Source: Desulfosporosinus orientis DSM 765 (lineage in GTDB: Bacteria; Bacillota; Desulfitobacteriia; Desulfitobacteriales; Desulfitobacteriaceae). Taken from it: 64,000 nt of DNA. Below, piece by piece: positions 34,684 through 43,835 of this stretch. The translations under genes were made by a program, and so were the position numbers. The number at the start of each line of letters is the position of its first letter. Within the stretch, counting starts at the first letter, position 1. The notes beneath the pieces are model-generated. The model was not told the origin of the DNA, made no database searches, and was given only the letters and a program-made list of their open reading frames with translations. Location: positions 3,888,001 to 3,952,000 of the forward strand of contig NC_016584.1 of the NCBI RefSeq assembly GCF_000235605.1, read 5' to 3'.

Positions 34684-36045
34684 ATGAACAAAAAATTAGT
34701 GCTGGTCGTCGACGATGAACAGATAGTTTTGGAAATGTTGGAAGATACTTTAACAGACAATGGTTACCTTGTGGAAAAATCATCAAATGGTATCGATACC
34801 CTTAGCAAAATTAAGCATCTGCATCCGGATGTGGTTTTATTGGATAACCGCATGCCCGAGTTAAGCGGCATGGAAGTACTGAAATTCATCAAGCAAACCG
34901 GGGATGACATTCCGGTAATATTAATGACCGCCTATAGCAGTACGGACGTAACCATTCAAGCTATGAAATTAGGTGCCTATAACTATATTGTAAAACCCTT
35001 CAAATTAAATGATTTATTAGCAATTATAGAAAAAGCCACTAACCGGGAACATTCCGATATAGCGACAGTAAAGACTTCTCCTGCCCAAAATGAACCCGAG
35101 AAGTCTTTAATCGGACAATCCTTAAAAATGCAGGAGATTTATAAAATTATTGGCCGGGTGGTAGACACTAACGTGACTGTGCTTATTCAGGGTGAAAGCG
35201 GTACAGGCAAGGAACTGGTTGCCCGTGCTATACATGACAACAGCAACAGGCTGAATTATCCCTATATCAAAATTAATTGTGCCGCTATTCCGGAAAACCT
35301 GCTGGAGACAGAATTGTTCGGTTATGAAAAAGGAGCTTTCACCGGCGCTGAAACCCGTAAACTGGGTAAATTCGAAATTGCTAATAAGGGTACGATTTTT
35401 TTGGACGAAATCGGAGAAATGAAGCCGTCTATCCAAGCTAAAATATTACGCGTATTACAGGAAAAAGAATACGAACGGGTCGGAAGCAATGAAACAAAAA
35501 AAGTTGATGTGCGTATCGTAGCCGCAACGAACCAAGATCTGCGCAAAGAGGTCGAAGAAGGTCGTTTTCGTGAAGATCTTTTTTACCGCTTAAATGTCGT
35601 GTCCATTTTCGTCCCCCCGCTGCGGGAGAGAACAGAGGATATCCCGGAATTAATTGCTTCCATTATTGAAAAAAGCAATAATAAGTGGAATAAAAAAGTA
35701 CAAGGAGTAACCCAAGAAGCAATCCAAAAGCTGCAGAAATATCGTTGGCCGGGTAATGTGCGAGAACTGCAGAATGTATGCGAACGGATGGTGCTCATGT
35801 CCACTGGTCAAGTAATTACCGTTGAAGATTTACCTTTTAATATCCTAAACGGAGAAAAAGGGATCGATTTTGGTGCTTACACTGGCCACAAGTCTTTAAA
35901 AGGGATACTTGAAGATGTGGAACAACAGATTATTCTCAAAGCATTAGAGGAAAATAACTGGAACCGTACCATCACTGCTAATCAGTTGGATATTAGCCGC
36001 CGTACGCTTTATGAAAAAATCAAACAGTTTGGTTTTGAAGAATAA
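34684..36045 (+). CDS. NtrC-family sigma-54-dependent response regulator
   Basis: A 453-residue activator with three domains in order: receiver (VLVVDDEQ, phospho-Asp in VVLLDNRMPE, Thr in MTAYSS, Lys in YIVKPF), AAA+ activator with Walker A GESGTGKE, the sigma-54-contacting GAFTGA loop intact, and Walker B GTIFLDEIGEM; and a C-terminal Fis-type HTH (NRTITANQLDISRRTLYEKI). It is paired with the kinase upstream. A canonical sigma-54 promoter lies 274 bases downstream, in front of the TauE operon, which is the evident target. Confidence 0.94.
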   Translation: MNKKLVLVVDDEQIVLEMLEDTLTDNGYLVEKSSNGIDTLSKIKHLHPDVVLLDNRMPELSGMEVLKFIKQTGDDIPVILMTAYSSTDVTIQAMKLGAYNYIVKPFKLNDLLAIIEKATNREHSDIATVKTSPAQNEPEKSLIGQSLKMQEIYKIIGRVVDTNVTVLIQGESGTGKELVARAIHDNSNRLNYPYIKINCAAIPENLLETELFGYEKGAFTGAETRKLGKFEIANKGTIFLDEIGEMKPSIQAKILRVLQEKEYERVGSNETKKVDVRIVAATNQDLRKEVEEGRFREDLFYRLNVVSIFVPPLRERTEDIPELIASIIEKSNNKWNKKVQGVTQEAIQKLQKYRWPGNVRELQNVCERMVLMSTGQVITVEDLPFNILNGEKGIDFGAYTGHKSLKGILEDVEQQIILKALEENNWNRTITANQLDISRRTLYEKIKQFGFEE

Positions 36046-36281
36046 GAACTTTGGTATAACAAAATTCAATGGTGAAGATTTTATATATAAATTTAAATGT
36101 GCAGCTGACAGTGACTTGGGAAGATTTCTGCTCACACGTGGGGGTTTCCTTCACTGCCGGCGATTTTGTTGAATACAGCAGTTTATATAGGTATTTTCTA
36201 TAGCTGCTATTAATCGAACGGGAGTTTTTTGCCTGGTTATGAAATTAACTAAAAAACGATTAAGCTTGTAAACCCTGATAT

Positions 36282-36311
36282 AAACAGGACTTCAGCGGGA
36301 AAGTCCTGTTT
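36282..36311 (+). terminator. terminator after kinase-regulator operon
   Basis: AAACAGGACTT pairs with AAGTCCTGTTT around a 7-base loop and runs into a row of T. It separates the regulator genes from the sigma-54 promoter eight bases further on. The preceding 36046-36281 may carry activator-binding sites, but I could not pick clear repeats. Confidence 0.85.
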
Positions 36312-36318
36312 TTTTATT

Positions 36319-36334
36319 TGGCATGGAAATTGCA
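36319..36334 (+). promoter_or_regulatory. sigma-54 (-24/-12) promoter
   Basis: TGGCAT-GGAAA-TTGCA matches the sigma-54 consensus TGGCAC-N5-TTGCW with one change; the GG (36320) and GC (36332) are 12 bases apart as required. It lies about 90 bases before the start of the operon at 36428 and just after the gene of a sigma-54 activator. Confidence 0.88.
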
Positions 36335-36427
36335 CTAATTAGCACTAGTACTAGTACAAAGAAAAGGCAAAGAAAAAATCTTAGGAGAGGAAAAAAGTTA
36401 TTCCCGATTTTTGAAAGGAGGATTATA

Positions 36428-36802
36428 ATGCATACCCCAAGCATCCAAGAAAAAAAATCTCAATCCAAAGTTAACGTTAAGTTATGTGGTTTTATATTCC
36501 TAATAGCTATATTGTTATTTAGCTTAGGCATCAATTTTTTAAAAACCGATGTTTTTACTCATTACTATAATCCTGACCGCCATCAGATTGTGGAACAGGA
36601 TAAAGATACGATGACCATCTATGCCTGGAAAGACTCAGCCGGTAATATTTATACCCCAAGCGACTCAGAAGTTGAATACTTTCCCTATGGAATATCAGCT
36701 TTGATCATAGCATTACTCATATCAGGTACGGTTACCTATAGCTTACTAACCCGAAAAAATAGAAACGTTGTTTTTGATAAAGACATTTTACTAAGAAACT
36801 AA
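36428..36802 (+). CDS. small two-helix membrane protein in sigma-54 operon
   Basis: A 124-residue protein beginning at ATG 36428, preceded by AAAGGAGG; the earlier in-frame ATG at 36323 is inside the promoter. It has membrane helices at about residues 20-40 and 85-108 with a polar loop between them (residues 41-84) that has YAWKDSAGNIYTPSDSEV. Both ends would be cytoplasmic. It is the first gene of the operon with TauE/SafE and TIGR02186-like proteins. Family not recognised. Confidence 0.72.
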   Translation: MHTPSIQEKKSQSKVNVKLCGFIFLIAILLFSLGINFLKTDVFTHYYNPDRHQIVEQDKDTMTIYAWKDSAGNIYTPSDSEVEYFPYGISALIIALLISGTVTYSLLTRKNRNVVFDKDILLRN

Positions 36803-36837
36803 TCATTGAAGTTTCATTGCGACATAGGAGGTTTAAT

Positions 36838-37758
36838 ATGCATATATTTTTTCCTATAGCCGGAATGCCCGTATCGATATTTATGTTTTTAGGTTTGGGC
36901 GGTATGGTAGGATTAATATCAGGACTGTTTGGTGTAGGCGGAGGATTTCTCCTTACTCCCCTTTTAATGATGGCGGGGGTATCACCGGCTGTTGCTACAG
37001 CCAGTGATACTAATCAGATCGTTGCAGCCACAGCCTCGGGAACCTTAGCTCACAGCAGAAATGGGAATGTGGATTTTAAACTGGGATTTTTCATTCTCGT
37101 TGGCGGGCTGCTGGGCGGCACCTATGGCACCACACTGGTCAGCTTACTGAGAAGTATGGGGAATTTTGATTTTGTTGTAAAAATTTTATATGTTGTTATG
37201 CTAGGCATTGTTGGTTCCTTTATGTTTTTTGAAAGTGTTAACTCCTTGCGTAAAAACAAGACAAACCAAGGAGCTGAAGCCAATAGAAAACCCGCCTTGT
37301 CTTGGTTAATGCAGAATTTACCTTTGAAAATGAGCTTTAAGGTTTCTAACATAGAATGTTCAATTGTAACTTTGTTCATAGTAGGAATTTTAATCGGCAT
37401 TATATGCGCCTTGCTGGGTATCGGCGGCGGGTTTATTATGGTACCAGTTATGTATTATATGCTCGGCTTGCCAATGTTTATTGCCATTGGCACCAATCTG
37501 TTTTTGGAAGTTTTTGATACCATTAATATTACGGTTGCTCAGGGAACAGTCAATCATTCTGTAGATTTGTTGTTAGCCATGGTGCTGCTGGTTGGTTCAT
37601 CTCTGGGAGCGCAGGTGGGGGCCAGAGTGGGAAGATTATTTAAAGGCGAGCAATTAAGGGTAGTCTTTGCCCTTATTGTACTGGCCGTCATGGTAAAAAT
37701 GCTGTTTATGCTCTTTGCTGCTCCAGCTTCACTAATCACTCTTTCGGGAGGGCACTGA
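36838..37758 (+). CDS. TauE/SafE (DUF81) family sulfite/sulfonate exporter-like permease
   Basis: A 306-residue permease; ATG 36838 with AGGAGG six bases upstream. Two homologous halves each contain a glycine-rich helix: GLISGLFGVGGGFLLTPLL in the first and GIICALLGIGGGFIMVPVM in the second, the TauE repeat. About eight transmembrane helices. Family members export sulfite, sulfoacetate or related anions. The stop overlaps the start of the next gene by one base, so the two proteins are translationally coupled. Transcription from the sigma-54 promoter is expected. Confidence 0.9.
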   Translation: MHIFFPIAGMPVSIFMFLGLGGMVGLISGLFGVGGGFLLTPLLMMAGVSPAVATASDTNQIVAATASGTLAHSRNGNVDFKLGFFILVGGLLGGTYGTTLVSLLRSMGNFDFVVKILYVVMLGIVGSFMFFESVNSLRKNKTNQGAEANRKPALSWLMQNLPLKMSFKVSNIECSIVTLFIVGILIGIICALLGIGGGFIMVPVMYYMLGLPMFIAIGTNLFLEVFDTINITVAQGTVNHSVDLLLAMVLLVGSSLGAQVGARVGRLFKGEQLRVVFALIVLAVMVKMLFMLFAAPASLITLSGGH

Positions 37759-38588
37759 TGATAAAACTAAAAATGCGGTCAAGCCTTATTGCAACGTTTG
37801 TGATAATATTCATATTCATGGTCACGAATCAAGCCTGGGCCTCTGAATTAACCTTAAAGACCAATATCAGTGAAATCAATATCGGAATGACCTTTAATGG
37901 CGCCGAGTTGAAAATTACCGGTGATGCACCTGAAAACGACGATATTTACCTAAAGCTTAGTTCCTCTCCGGAAACCGTTGTTTCCCTGGATAAGAAATCC
38001 AAGGTCGGACCTTTTTGGCTTAATTCAGAGCATTATGACGTGAAAAATATGCCCCGCTTTTATCAAGTATGGTCTTCTGCTCCTTTAGCCAATTTAACTC
38101 CGGCACTGAGTAAGCAAATAGGCATCGATTCTGATTTCAATGCTGTCAAAGACGACGCTTCAGTCGTTTCCAGAAAGGACGGACAAGAAACTGTCGTCTC
38201 CGGCGCTACAGCCACAGAATTCATCAATGGCTTGGTTGATATTTATCGGAAAAGCAGCGCCTACAGCATTAATAATGGTCAGTTAAACATTGACCAGGGA
38301 AACTATTCCGTCGCAATAACCCTTCCGGCAACAATGCCCAAAAGCGATATAACGATTCAGGCCTATGCTGTCCGTAATGGAATTTTGTTAGGAAGCACAA
38401 AGCAAGAGGTTAAAGTGAATACCGTAGGCTTAATTGATTGGTTTTGCACCACCGCTGCTCTTAATGGTCCCATGTATGGAGCAATTGCTGCTATTGTTGC
38501 CTTGATTTGTGGTCTGGGGCTTGGGCAAATCTTTCATTTCGTTAGTACTCTGGGAACAAGGAAGAAACATCATCTCAATGGTATGTAA
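37758..38588 (+). CDS. TIGR02186-like membrane-anchored extracytoplasmic protein
   Basis: A 276-residue protein with a signal peptide (about residues 1-30, ending NQAWA) and a C-terminal membrane helix (AAIVALICGLGLGQIFHFV) followed by a basic tail. The middle is a beta-rich extracytoplasmic domain; IGMTFNGAELKITGDAP fits the TIGR02186 family, which is often encoded beside TauE/SafE permeases. It would act with the permease outside the membrane. Its start ATG overlaps the TauE stop. Family assignment from memory of pattern and context; function unproven. Confidence 0.75.
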   Translation: MIKLKMRSSLIATFVIIFIFMVTNQAWASELTLKTNISEINIGMTFNGAELKITGDAPENDDIYLKLSSSPETVVSLDKKSKVGPFWLNSEHYDVKNMPRFYQVWSSAPLANLTPALSKQIGIDSDFNAVKDDASVVSRKDGQETVVSGATATEFINGLVDIYRKSSAYSINNGQLNIDQGNYSVAITLPATMPKSDITIQAYAVRNGILLGSTKQEVKVNTVGLIDWFCTTAALNGPMYGAIAAIVALICGLGLGQIFHFVSTLGTRKKHHLNGM

Positions 38589-38630
38589 GCCTGGGATTAA
38601 CTATAAGTAAATAAAACTCCAATCATCATG

Positions 38631-38661
38631 CGTTGGTGAGAGAATCGTCTCTCAACCAACG
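38631..38661 (+). terminator. terminator of TauE operon
   Basis: CGTTGGTGAGAGA pairs with TCTCTCAACCAACG across one bulge around ATCG, followed after TA by a run of eight T; 43 bases past the stop. Confidence 0.85.
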
Positions 38662-38782
38662 TATTTTTTTTGCCACTTAGACTTGCCTTGCCTCTTCCAT
38701 CTAAATAACTCCTTGAAATTTCTTGCAATTTTTATCCTTTTCCAGACATAATAAGGTTAGGAAGTTGGAAAGGATGATTTTC

Positions 38783-39100
38783 ATGATTGTTGTTACAACA
38801 GAAAATTTACCGGGTAAAAAAGTAGCAGAAGTTAAAGGTCAAGTCTTTGGGCTGGTTGTTCGATCTCGCGGGATCGGCAAAGATATTATGGCCGGGCTCA
38901 GAGGGCTGGTAGGCGGAGAGATTATGGAATATACAGAGATGATTGAAGACGCCCGAAGGCAAGCTATTGACCGCATGGTTAAAAACGCCAGCCTCATGGG
39001 CGCTAACGCTGTTGTTATGATGCGCTTCGACAGCTCTGCGATTATGAACAATATGTCCGAAATTGTGGCCTATGGAACCGCTGTCGTTATTGAGGATTGA
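38783..39100 (+). CDS. YbjQ/UPF0145 family protein
   Basis: A 105-residue protein starting at ATG 38783 (GGAAAGGA upstream). Typical UPF0145 blocks: VTTENLPGKKV, GLVVRSRGIGKDI, EYTEMIEDARRQAIDRMV and GANAVVMMRFDSS. Usual family length is about 105, so the start is right. The fold is a pentameric beta protein sometimes labelled heavy-metal-binding, but function is unknown. The following small membrane gene begins two bases after its stop, forming an operon. Confidence 0.9.
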   Translation: MIVVTTENLPGKKVAEVKGQVFGLVVRSRGIGKDIMAGLRGLVGGEIMEYTEMIEDARRQAIDRMVKNASLMGANAVVMMRFDSSAIMNNMSEIVAYGTAVVIED

Positions 39101-39102
39101 AT

Positions 39103-39321
39103 ATGAAATATGTTTTATTTTTTTATGGATTCCTAATTCTATTGCTTATTTTTATTGGTATCATCTCCTGGAAATTCTATGACAAACGCAAAGGCAATTA
39201 CAAGAAAGTTCCTGAAGGTTTTCTAAAAACTGATGAGGTTTTTATCGATCCTACCACAAATAAGACGTTAAGAGTTTACTATAACAAAGAAAATGGAAAA
39301 CGGATTCATGTTGAAGAATAG
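39103..39321 (+). CDS. small single-pass membrane protein
   Basis: A 72-residue protein with one N-terminal transmembrane helix (YVLFFYGFLILLLIFIGIIS) and a charged cytoplasmic tail: KTDEVFIDPTTNKTLRVYYN, which resembles a small beta hairpin. Starts at ATG 39103, GAGG seven bases upstream; an overlapping TTG is less likely. Cotranscribed with the YbjQ gene. Family not recognised. Confidence 0.7.
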   Translation: MKYVLFFYGFLILLLIFIGIISWKFYDKRKGNYKKVPEGFLKTDEVFIDPTTNKTLRVYYNKENGKRIHVEE

Positions 39322-39415
39322 GTCCCTTCGGGTAAGTATGCGTTACATACGCTTGTTTTCATGATAGAGCATGGTCAAATACCATGTTTTTGACTTCCCT
39401 TAATTGTACATAACA

Positions 39416-39444
39416 GATTCACTGACAACTACTGTCAGTGAATC
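39416..39444. terminator. bidirectional terminator between convergent genes
   Basis: Perfect 12-bp stem GATTCACTGACA/TGTCAGTGAATC with a 5-base loop, between the convergent genes ending at 39321 and 39447. T-runs on either side are weak. Confidence 0.65.
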
Positions 39445-39446
39445 TA

Positions 39447-40296
39447 TCATAATTGATAATATTCCTTTAATTCCGATGCAATAGAAACAAGCTTCTTCTT
39501 TAAACTCTGCGGTTCAATCACTTTAATAGCCTTTCCGTAAGATAGAAGGAAATAAGGTACATATGCATGAAGTGATCTTTCGTCCAGTAAAAAAATCGCT
39601 TGATTTAACGTACGCTCTTTCAGGTAATGACCCAAAAACCAATGAATGCACAAATCATCCAAAGCTTCTGACCGACCACTAATAATTAACGAAACCACCC
39701 CATCCTTACTTTCAAAATCCGGTAAAAGACTTTGTGAAAAAAATTTCCTGGCAGAAAAAGCTTCCGGCCTTTTAAACATTATTTGCGTCCGCTGTATCCG
39801 AAAAATTCGTTCAGCCCGAAAAATTCTGATTTCGTTTCGAAGATGGCAAAATCCAACCGTATACCATTTATTGTTCCAATAGAGCATTCCATAAGGATCA
39901 ATCACTCTTGGCCGGGGTTGTTCTTCATGGCTTGTCCGATATTCAATCTCTACAGAATTTTCGTTTGCTACAAGCCCACTCCAGCTCTTCCAAGGTCTGT
40001 TTAAAGACTCACTGAAAGGGTATCCCGCTTCGTTTGCAAATACGGCCGCATGAAGCAATGCTTTTTGTTCTTCAATATTGAACAATAATGGCACATGGAT
40101 AAAATTGTTCAGTAAACTATATCCACCGTTCTGCCCTGCATCTGATACAATCGGTACCCCGCTTGCGCAGAGTGAATCAGTATAACGATAAACGGTTCGT
40201 ATATTTATCTCTAGTTTTTCCGCTATTTGCTTAGCAGTTATTGTATAAAAATCCTCTACTGAGATATTTCAATGCATTCAAGCGGACTAGGCTCAT
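39447..40296 (-). pseudogene. WYL-domain (YafY-like) transcriptional regulator with N-terminal frameshift
   Basis: The 215-residue main frame (from 40094 down) carries most of a WYL-type regulator: VEIEYRTSHEEQPRPRVIDPYGMLYWNNKWYTVGF is the WYL core, quoted in part as RVIDPYGMLYWNNKWYTVGF. Reading further upstream the same frame encodes the HTH (TAKQIAEKLEINIRTVYRYT and SDAGQNGGYSLL) but meets a TGA with no start codon. A start (MSLVRLNALKYL) is in another frame from 40296, and the two join near 40262, so a one- or two-base indel breaks the gene. Unless it is a sequence error, the protein is inactive. It is followed upstream by the EFR1-like gene at 40371. Confidence 0.7.
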
Positions 40297-40370
40297 AATA
40301 AAGCTTTCAAATCCCTGAGCATACTTAGTTGGTAAAAATTCAATAATCTCAGACTCTGCTAAGTTTATTT

Positions 40371-41174
40371 CTAACTAAAAAAGAATACCGGCTCCTTTCG
40401 CTCTTTATACAGTTTATTTAGTCGCATTGCTGCGTCTTTAACTGGACCGGTTTTAATCGTTCTGGCATTTAGTGGACAGTTCTTGATGCAGGCACAACAC
40501 GTGATACATTTTTTCGTATCAATCAAATTACAATTTTCTGAATCGATAGCCCCAACAGGACACCCCTCTGCACAAATTCCGCATTGCGTACACTTAGTAC
40601 TAATTGCTATAAAATCAACACTCCATAGATCTGTTATTCCTCCATAGGGATAGTTGCCCGGTACGCTTATATTAGAAATGTAATCGATTGATGAAATAGA
40701 TAGTAGTTTTTCATTTATTTTGCGCCCGAATAATTCTGCGTGATTTAAGTCACTTACATCTGGACGGCCTTCGGCAATTGGCGTTTTGGAACTTGAAAAG
40801 GAGTGTTCTCCAACGAATGCCGCACAGGCTATCGGCTTACATCCACGTTCTAACAAAATATCTTTAAGCTCAAGTAATGCATCATCATATACACGATTGC
40901 CATAAACAACAATACATACAGCAGGTGTATTACGAGCTTTAATCGCATGGAGCCATTCACTTAAAAGTGCAGGCACTCTTCCCATATAAACTGGCACAGC
41001 AACAAGAAGCAACTCGTTTTCCGATGTTTGTAATTGTTGCTTTCTGGCATCTGGTTTAGTTATATCGATTAACTCCACAGTGCTATGATTAATTCCGCGC
41101 GCAACACCTTGAATAATCGCCTTTGTTGTCCCTGTAGGTGAAAAACAAACAAGTTTTAGTGATATAACATTCAT
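40371..41174 (-). CDS. EFR1-type flavodoxin-ferredoxin fusion
   Basis: A 267-residue electron carrier. The N-terminal flavodoxin-like domain has the phosphate-binding loop SPTGTTKAI and VAVPVYMGRVPALL; the C-terminal part has two 4Fe-4S motifs, CTQCGICAEGCP and CITCCACIKNCP. Fused flavodoxin-ferredoxin proteins of the EFR1 family are common in strict anaerobes. It stands between the broken WYL gene, which may have regulated it, and a GGDEF remnant. The redox partner is unknown. Confidence 0.88.
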   Translation of the reverse strand: MNVISLKLVCFSPTGTTKAIIQGVARGINHSTVELIDITKPDARKQQLQTSENELLLVAVPVYMGRVPALLSEWLHAIKARNTPAVCIVVYGNRVYDDALLELKDILLERGCKPIACAAFVGEHSFSSSKTPIAEGRPDVSDLNHAELFGRKINEKLLSISSIDYISNISVPGNYPYGGITDLWSVDFIAISTKCTQCGICAEGCPVGAIDSENCNLIDTKKCITCCACIKNCPLNARTIKTGPVKDAAMRLNKLYKERKEPVFFFS

Positions 41175-41417
41175 TTGATATCCTCCCCCGAATCAGTAGA
41201 TATTCTTAAGTAAGCATTTTTTGTTTACCTTACTCAAGTTTTTCTAGAATTATAATAATACAATGCTTATAATCTTAATAGGAGCGAAATTATACTAGTA
41301 TAATTTGTAACAGGCAGGATTGATGATGCAAAGCACAGAATTTAATCTATGGTGGCCTTTACATGAAATCCAAAGTAATAGCGAGAAATACAGTCAAATG
41401 AGGTAAAGCTTAATCAG

Positions 41418-41558
41418 ATGTCACTAATTGATGAATTATACAATCGCCGTGCTGGCCTTGATTTTTTGGATAGGATGATAAAAATTGCCCAGAGGACTAA
41501 CGAACCACTTACGATTGGCTTTGTTGATGTAGATAAAGATATAATTGAATGTTGGTGA
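41418..41558 (+). pseudogene. GGDEF-domain remnant
   Basis: A 46-codon frame reads SLIDELYNRRAGLDFLDRMI then TIGFVDVDK, matching the opening of a GGDEF domain (normally DxLTxLxNRR and DxDxFK), and stops before the GGDEF motif. Short fragments without function. The rest of 41175-41622 shows no other gene. Confidence 0.6.
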
Positions 41559-41622
41559 TAAAGTGAAAAAGTGCATTGTAGTAACTGGAATAGTTGAATA
41601 AAATAAACTTAGGAGGATTTTT

Positions 41623-42264
41623 ATGACTATTCCAGATAAAAAAATATATCCGCGAACCAATGACTTTGAAACAGTATATTTAAAAGGTGTAATTACAAAT
41701 TCAAATATCATAGTTGGCGATTACACTATGTATAATGATTTTGTTTCTGACCCCACGAAATTTGAAAAGAATAATGTGCTGTATCAATATCCTATCAATA
41801 AAGACAGATTAATTATAGGCAAGTTTTGTTCCATAGCCTGTGGAGCAAAGTTTCTTTTTACTAGTGCCAATCACACTCTTAAATCAATTTCTACTTATCC
41901 ATTTCCAATATTCTTTGAAAAATGGAATTTGGGTAAAGAACATGTTATGTCTGCATGGGATAATAAGGGGGACATTGTAATTGGTAATGATGTTTGGATA
42001 GGATATGAAGCAGTTATATTATCCGGCGTTCATATTGGTGACGGTGCAATCATAGGAACAAGAGCAGTTGTAACAAAGGATATTCCTCCATATACAGTTG
42101 TTGGTGGTATTCCCGCAAAAGAAATTAAAAAGCGTTTTGATGAAGAAACCATTTATAAATTACAACAGATACAATGGTGGAATTGGTCTTTTGATAAGAT
42201 ACAGCAATTTTTACCCTATATCATGAATGGGGAAGTTGATAATCTATATCTTTCAATAACTTAA
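41623..42264 (+). CDS. Vat-like xenobiotic (streptogramin-type) O-acetyltransferase
   Basis: A 213-residue hexapeptide-repeat (left-handed beta-helix) acetyltransferase, starting at ATG 41623 behind AGGAGG. VGDYTMYNDF, LIIGKFCSIACGAKFLF, TSANHTL (catalytic His), IVIGNDVWIGYEAVILSGVHIGDGAIIGTRAVVTKDIPPY (shown only as landmarks IVIGNDVWIG and IGDGAIIGTRAVV) and VVGGIPAKEI fit the Vat/CatB group almost throughout. Such enzymes acetylate streptogramin A or chloramphenicol; substrate here is untested. Base composition is noticeably AT-rich compared with the neighbouring operons, hinting at transfer. A terminator follows. Confidence 0.87.
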   Translation: MTIPDKKIYPRTNDFETVYLKGVITNSNIIVGDYTMYNDFVSDPTKFEKNNVLYQYPINKDRLIIGKFCSIACGAKFLFTSANHTLKSISTYPFPIFFEKWNLGKEHVMSAWDNKGDIVIGNDVWIGYEAVILSGVHIGDGAIIGTRAVVTKDIPPYTVVGGIPAKEIKKRFDEETIYKLQQIQWWNWSFDKIQQFLPYIMNGEVDNLYLSIT

Positions 42265-42282
42265 CATCAAATGACAAAATAG

Positions 42283-42303
42283 GAAGCAGACAATTTCTGC
42301 TTC
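42283..42303 (+). terminator. terminator of acetyltransferase gene
   Basis: GAAGCAGA pairs with TCTGCTTC around CAATT, then TTATTTT; 18 bases after the stop. Confidence 0.8.
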
Positions 42304-42788
42304 TTATTTTCTGTGACCCATCGCTAGTATTTGCAACTCAATACTAGCTTGTTCCTTCTTCCTGACAACTAAGCTCTCTAGCTATCGAATATATGTGGAA
42401 GCCGGTGCTTTTCTTGGTCTACGTTGGAGCTTCCAATTAAAAGTACCGGCATTGAACAAAAATCTGTATGCTTAATTTAACCACAAATACAGCGTGTACT
42501 CCTTATCCACGTAACAAAACTAATCCTTGCCGACAACTATATTCCACATTAACGGCGAAACATGCCGAAAAGTGAATAATGGCAAAAAATAACCCTGCAC
42601 TTCAGTAATGTAGGGAGCATGTTAATACCTATAATTAAATTAGAATTTCATCCCACACAAGCACATCCCTTAACTACCACAGTTACCTCCTTTAGCAAAC
42701 TAGAGTTACGACCTTCCCCTTATCTTAGAATGGACGGGGTGAATGATTTTTCTAATTGGTCGTTATCGTTTATACTAACAAAGCTAAT
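42304..42788. other. intergenic region without recognised gene
   Basis: About 480 bases between convergent transcripts. An open frame of 80 codons here has no ribosome site and no recognisable family. I see no long repeat or RNA gene. Confidence 0.5.
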
Positions 42789-43835
42789 TTATCTTATAGG
42801 GAAAAGAACACAGACGTTTGTCCCGCTAGAACTTGAATTGATGAGAATCTTGGCATTGTGATTCTCTACAATTTTATAACAAGTTGCCAAACCTAATCCA
42901 GTCCCATAATCTTTAGTTGTAAAGAAAGGCGTTCCTAACTTGTTAAGGTATTCTGGTGGAATGCCACTCCCCTCATCCTCGATCTGAAGAACTACCCTCT
43001 TACCCTCTAAACAAGTTCTAATAGTAAGGTATCCTCTTTCTTCCATCGCCTCAAATCCATTGCGTGTTAAATTAAGAACTAGTTGGGAGATTTCTTTTTC
43101 ATTTAATTCTACGTTAGGAATCACCTCTGGAATGAAACAAATCTGTTTATTTTGGGTGAAGGCGTCCGCCTCTATGAGTGGGTATAAATTACTAATAATG
43201 TCGTTAAGATTTTTCGATTTTAGTTCTACTTTTTTTATTTGTGCCAACGAGAGAAACTCCGCGATAATCTCATTAGCACGGTCCAGCTCCGAGATCATAA
43301 GGTCGAAGGTTGCTTTCTCCGCCCTATAATCAGCTTTTACGCCCAACAACTGGAGATATCCACGTACCGTGGTCATAGGATTTCTAATCTCATGTCCTAT
43401 ACTGGCCGCAATTTGTCCTATCAAGTTCATTCTTTCGAGCTTCGAAACTTCCTTTTCGTAATTCCTTAATTCGGTTACATCATTGGCTACACTTAAAATA
43501 CACTTTTGACCATTAAAATCTATTATTTCAGCTGAAAATAGACCTACGCGTATACACCCATCTTTTGTTCGAAAACTAGCTTCTATGTTCTTTAGGGTTC
43601 CTTGATTAATAAGCAATTTTGATACTCTAACTCGAGTTGGGATATCGAAAATGTTAAGTTCAACTGAAGTCCGACCAACTACTTCTTCGGCTGAAAAACC
43701 TGTTGTTTCCTCAAAACATTTATTCACTTTGATATAACAGCCGTCCGAAATAGTGCTGATAGCCATTAAACAAGGACTTGCATGGAATGCTTTATCCAAT
43801 AGCTCATTTTCTTTTTCAACTGAATTATTTATCAT
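42789..43835 (-). CDS. cytoplasmic PAS-domain sensor histidine kinase
   Basis: A 348-residue kinase without membrane helices. PAS domain at about residues 10-125 (MAISTISDGCYIKVNKCFEE, NIFDIPTRV, NDVTELRNYEKE), HisKA with phospho-His in SIGHEIRNPMTTVRGYL, then HATPase with LNLTRNGFEAM (N-box), EDEGSGIP (G1) and YGTGLGLAT (G2). The arrangement resembles Bacillus sporulation kinases such as KinE/KinA-like PAS kinases. No response regulator is adjacent, so it may feed a distant phosphorelay. Confidence 0.9.
   Translation of the reverse strand: MINNSVEKENELLDKAFHASPCLMAISTISDGCYIKVNKCFEETTGFSAEEVVGRTSVELNIFDIPTRVRVSKLLINQGTLKNIEASFRTKDGCIRVGLFSAEIIDFNGQKCILSVANDVTELRNYEKEVSKLERMNLIGQIAASIGHEIRNPMTTVRGYLQLLGVKADYRAEKATFDLMISELDRANEIIAEFLSLAQIKKVELKSKNLNDIISNLYPLIEADAFTQNKQICFIPEVIPNVELNEKEISQLVLNLTRNGFEAMEERGYLTIRTCLEGKRVVLQIEDEGSGIPPEYLNKLGTPFFTTKDYGTGLGLATCYKIVENHNAKILINSSSSGTNVCVLFPIR

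Noticed and set aside
42619-42861. 80-codon plus-strand frame in the intergenic region before the PAS kinase
   Set aside because: No ribosome site, no family features, and it runs into the antisense strand of the kinase gene.
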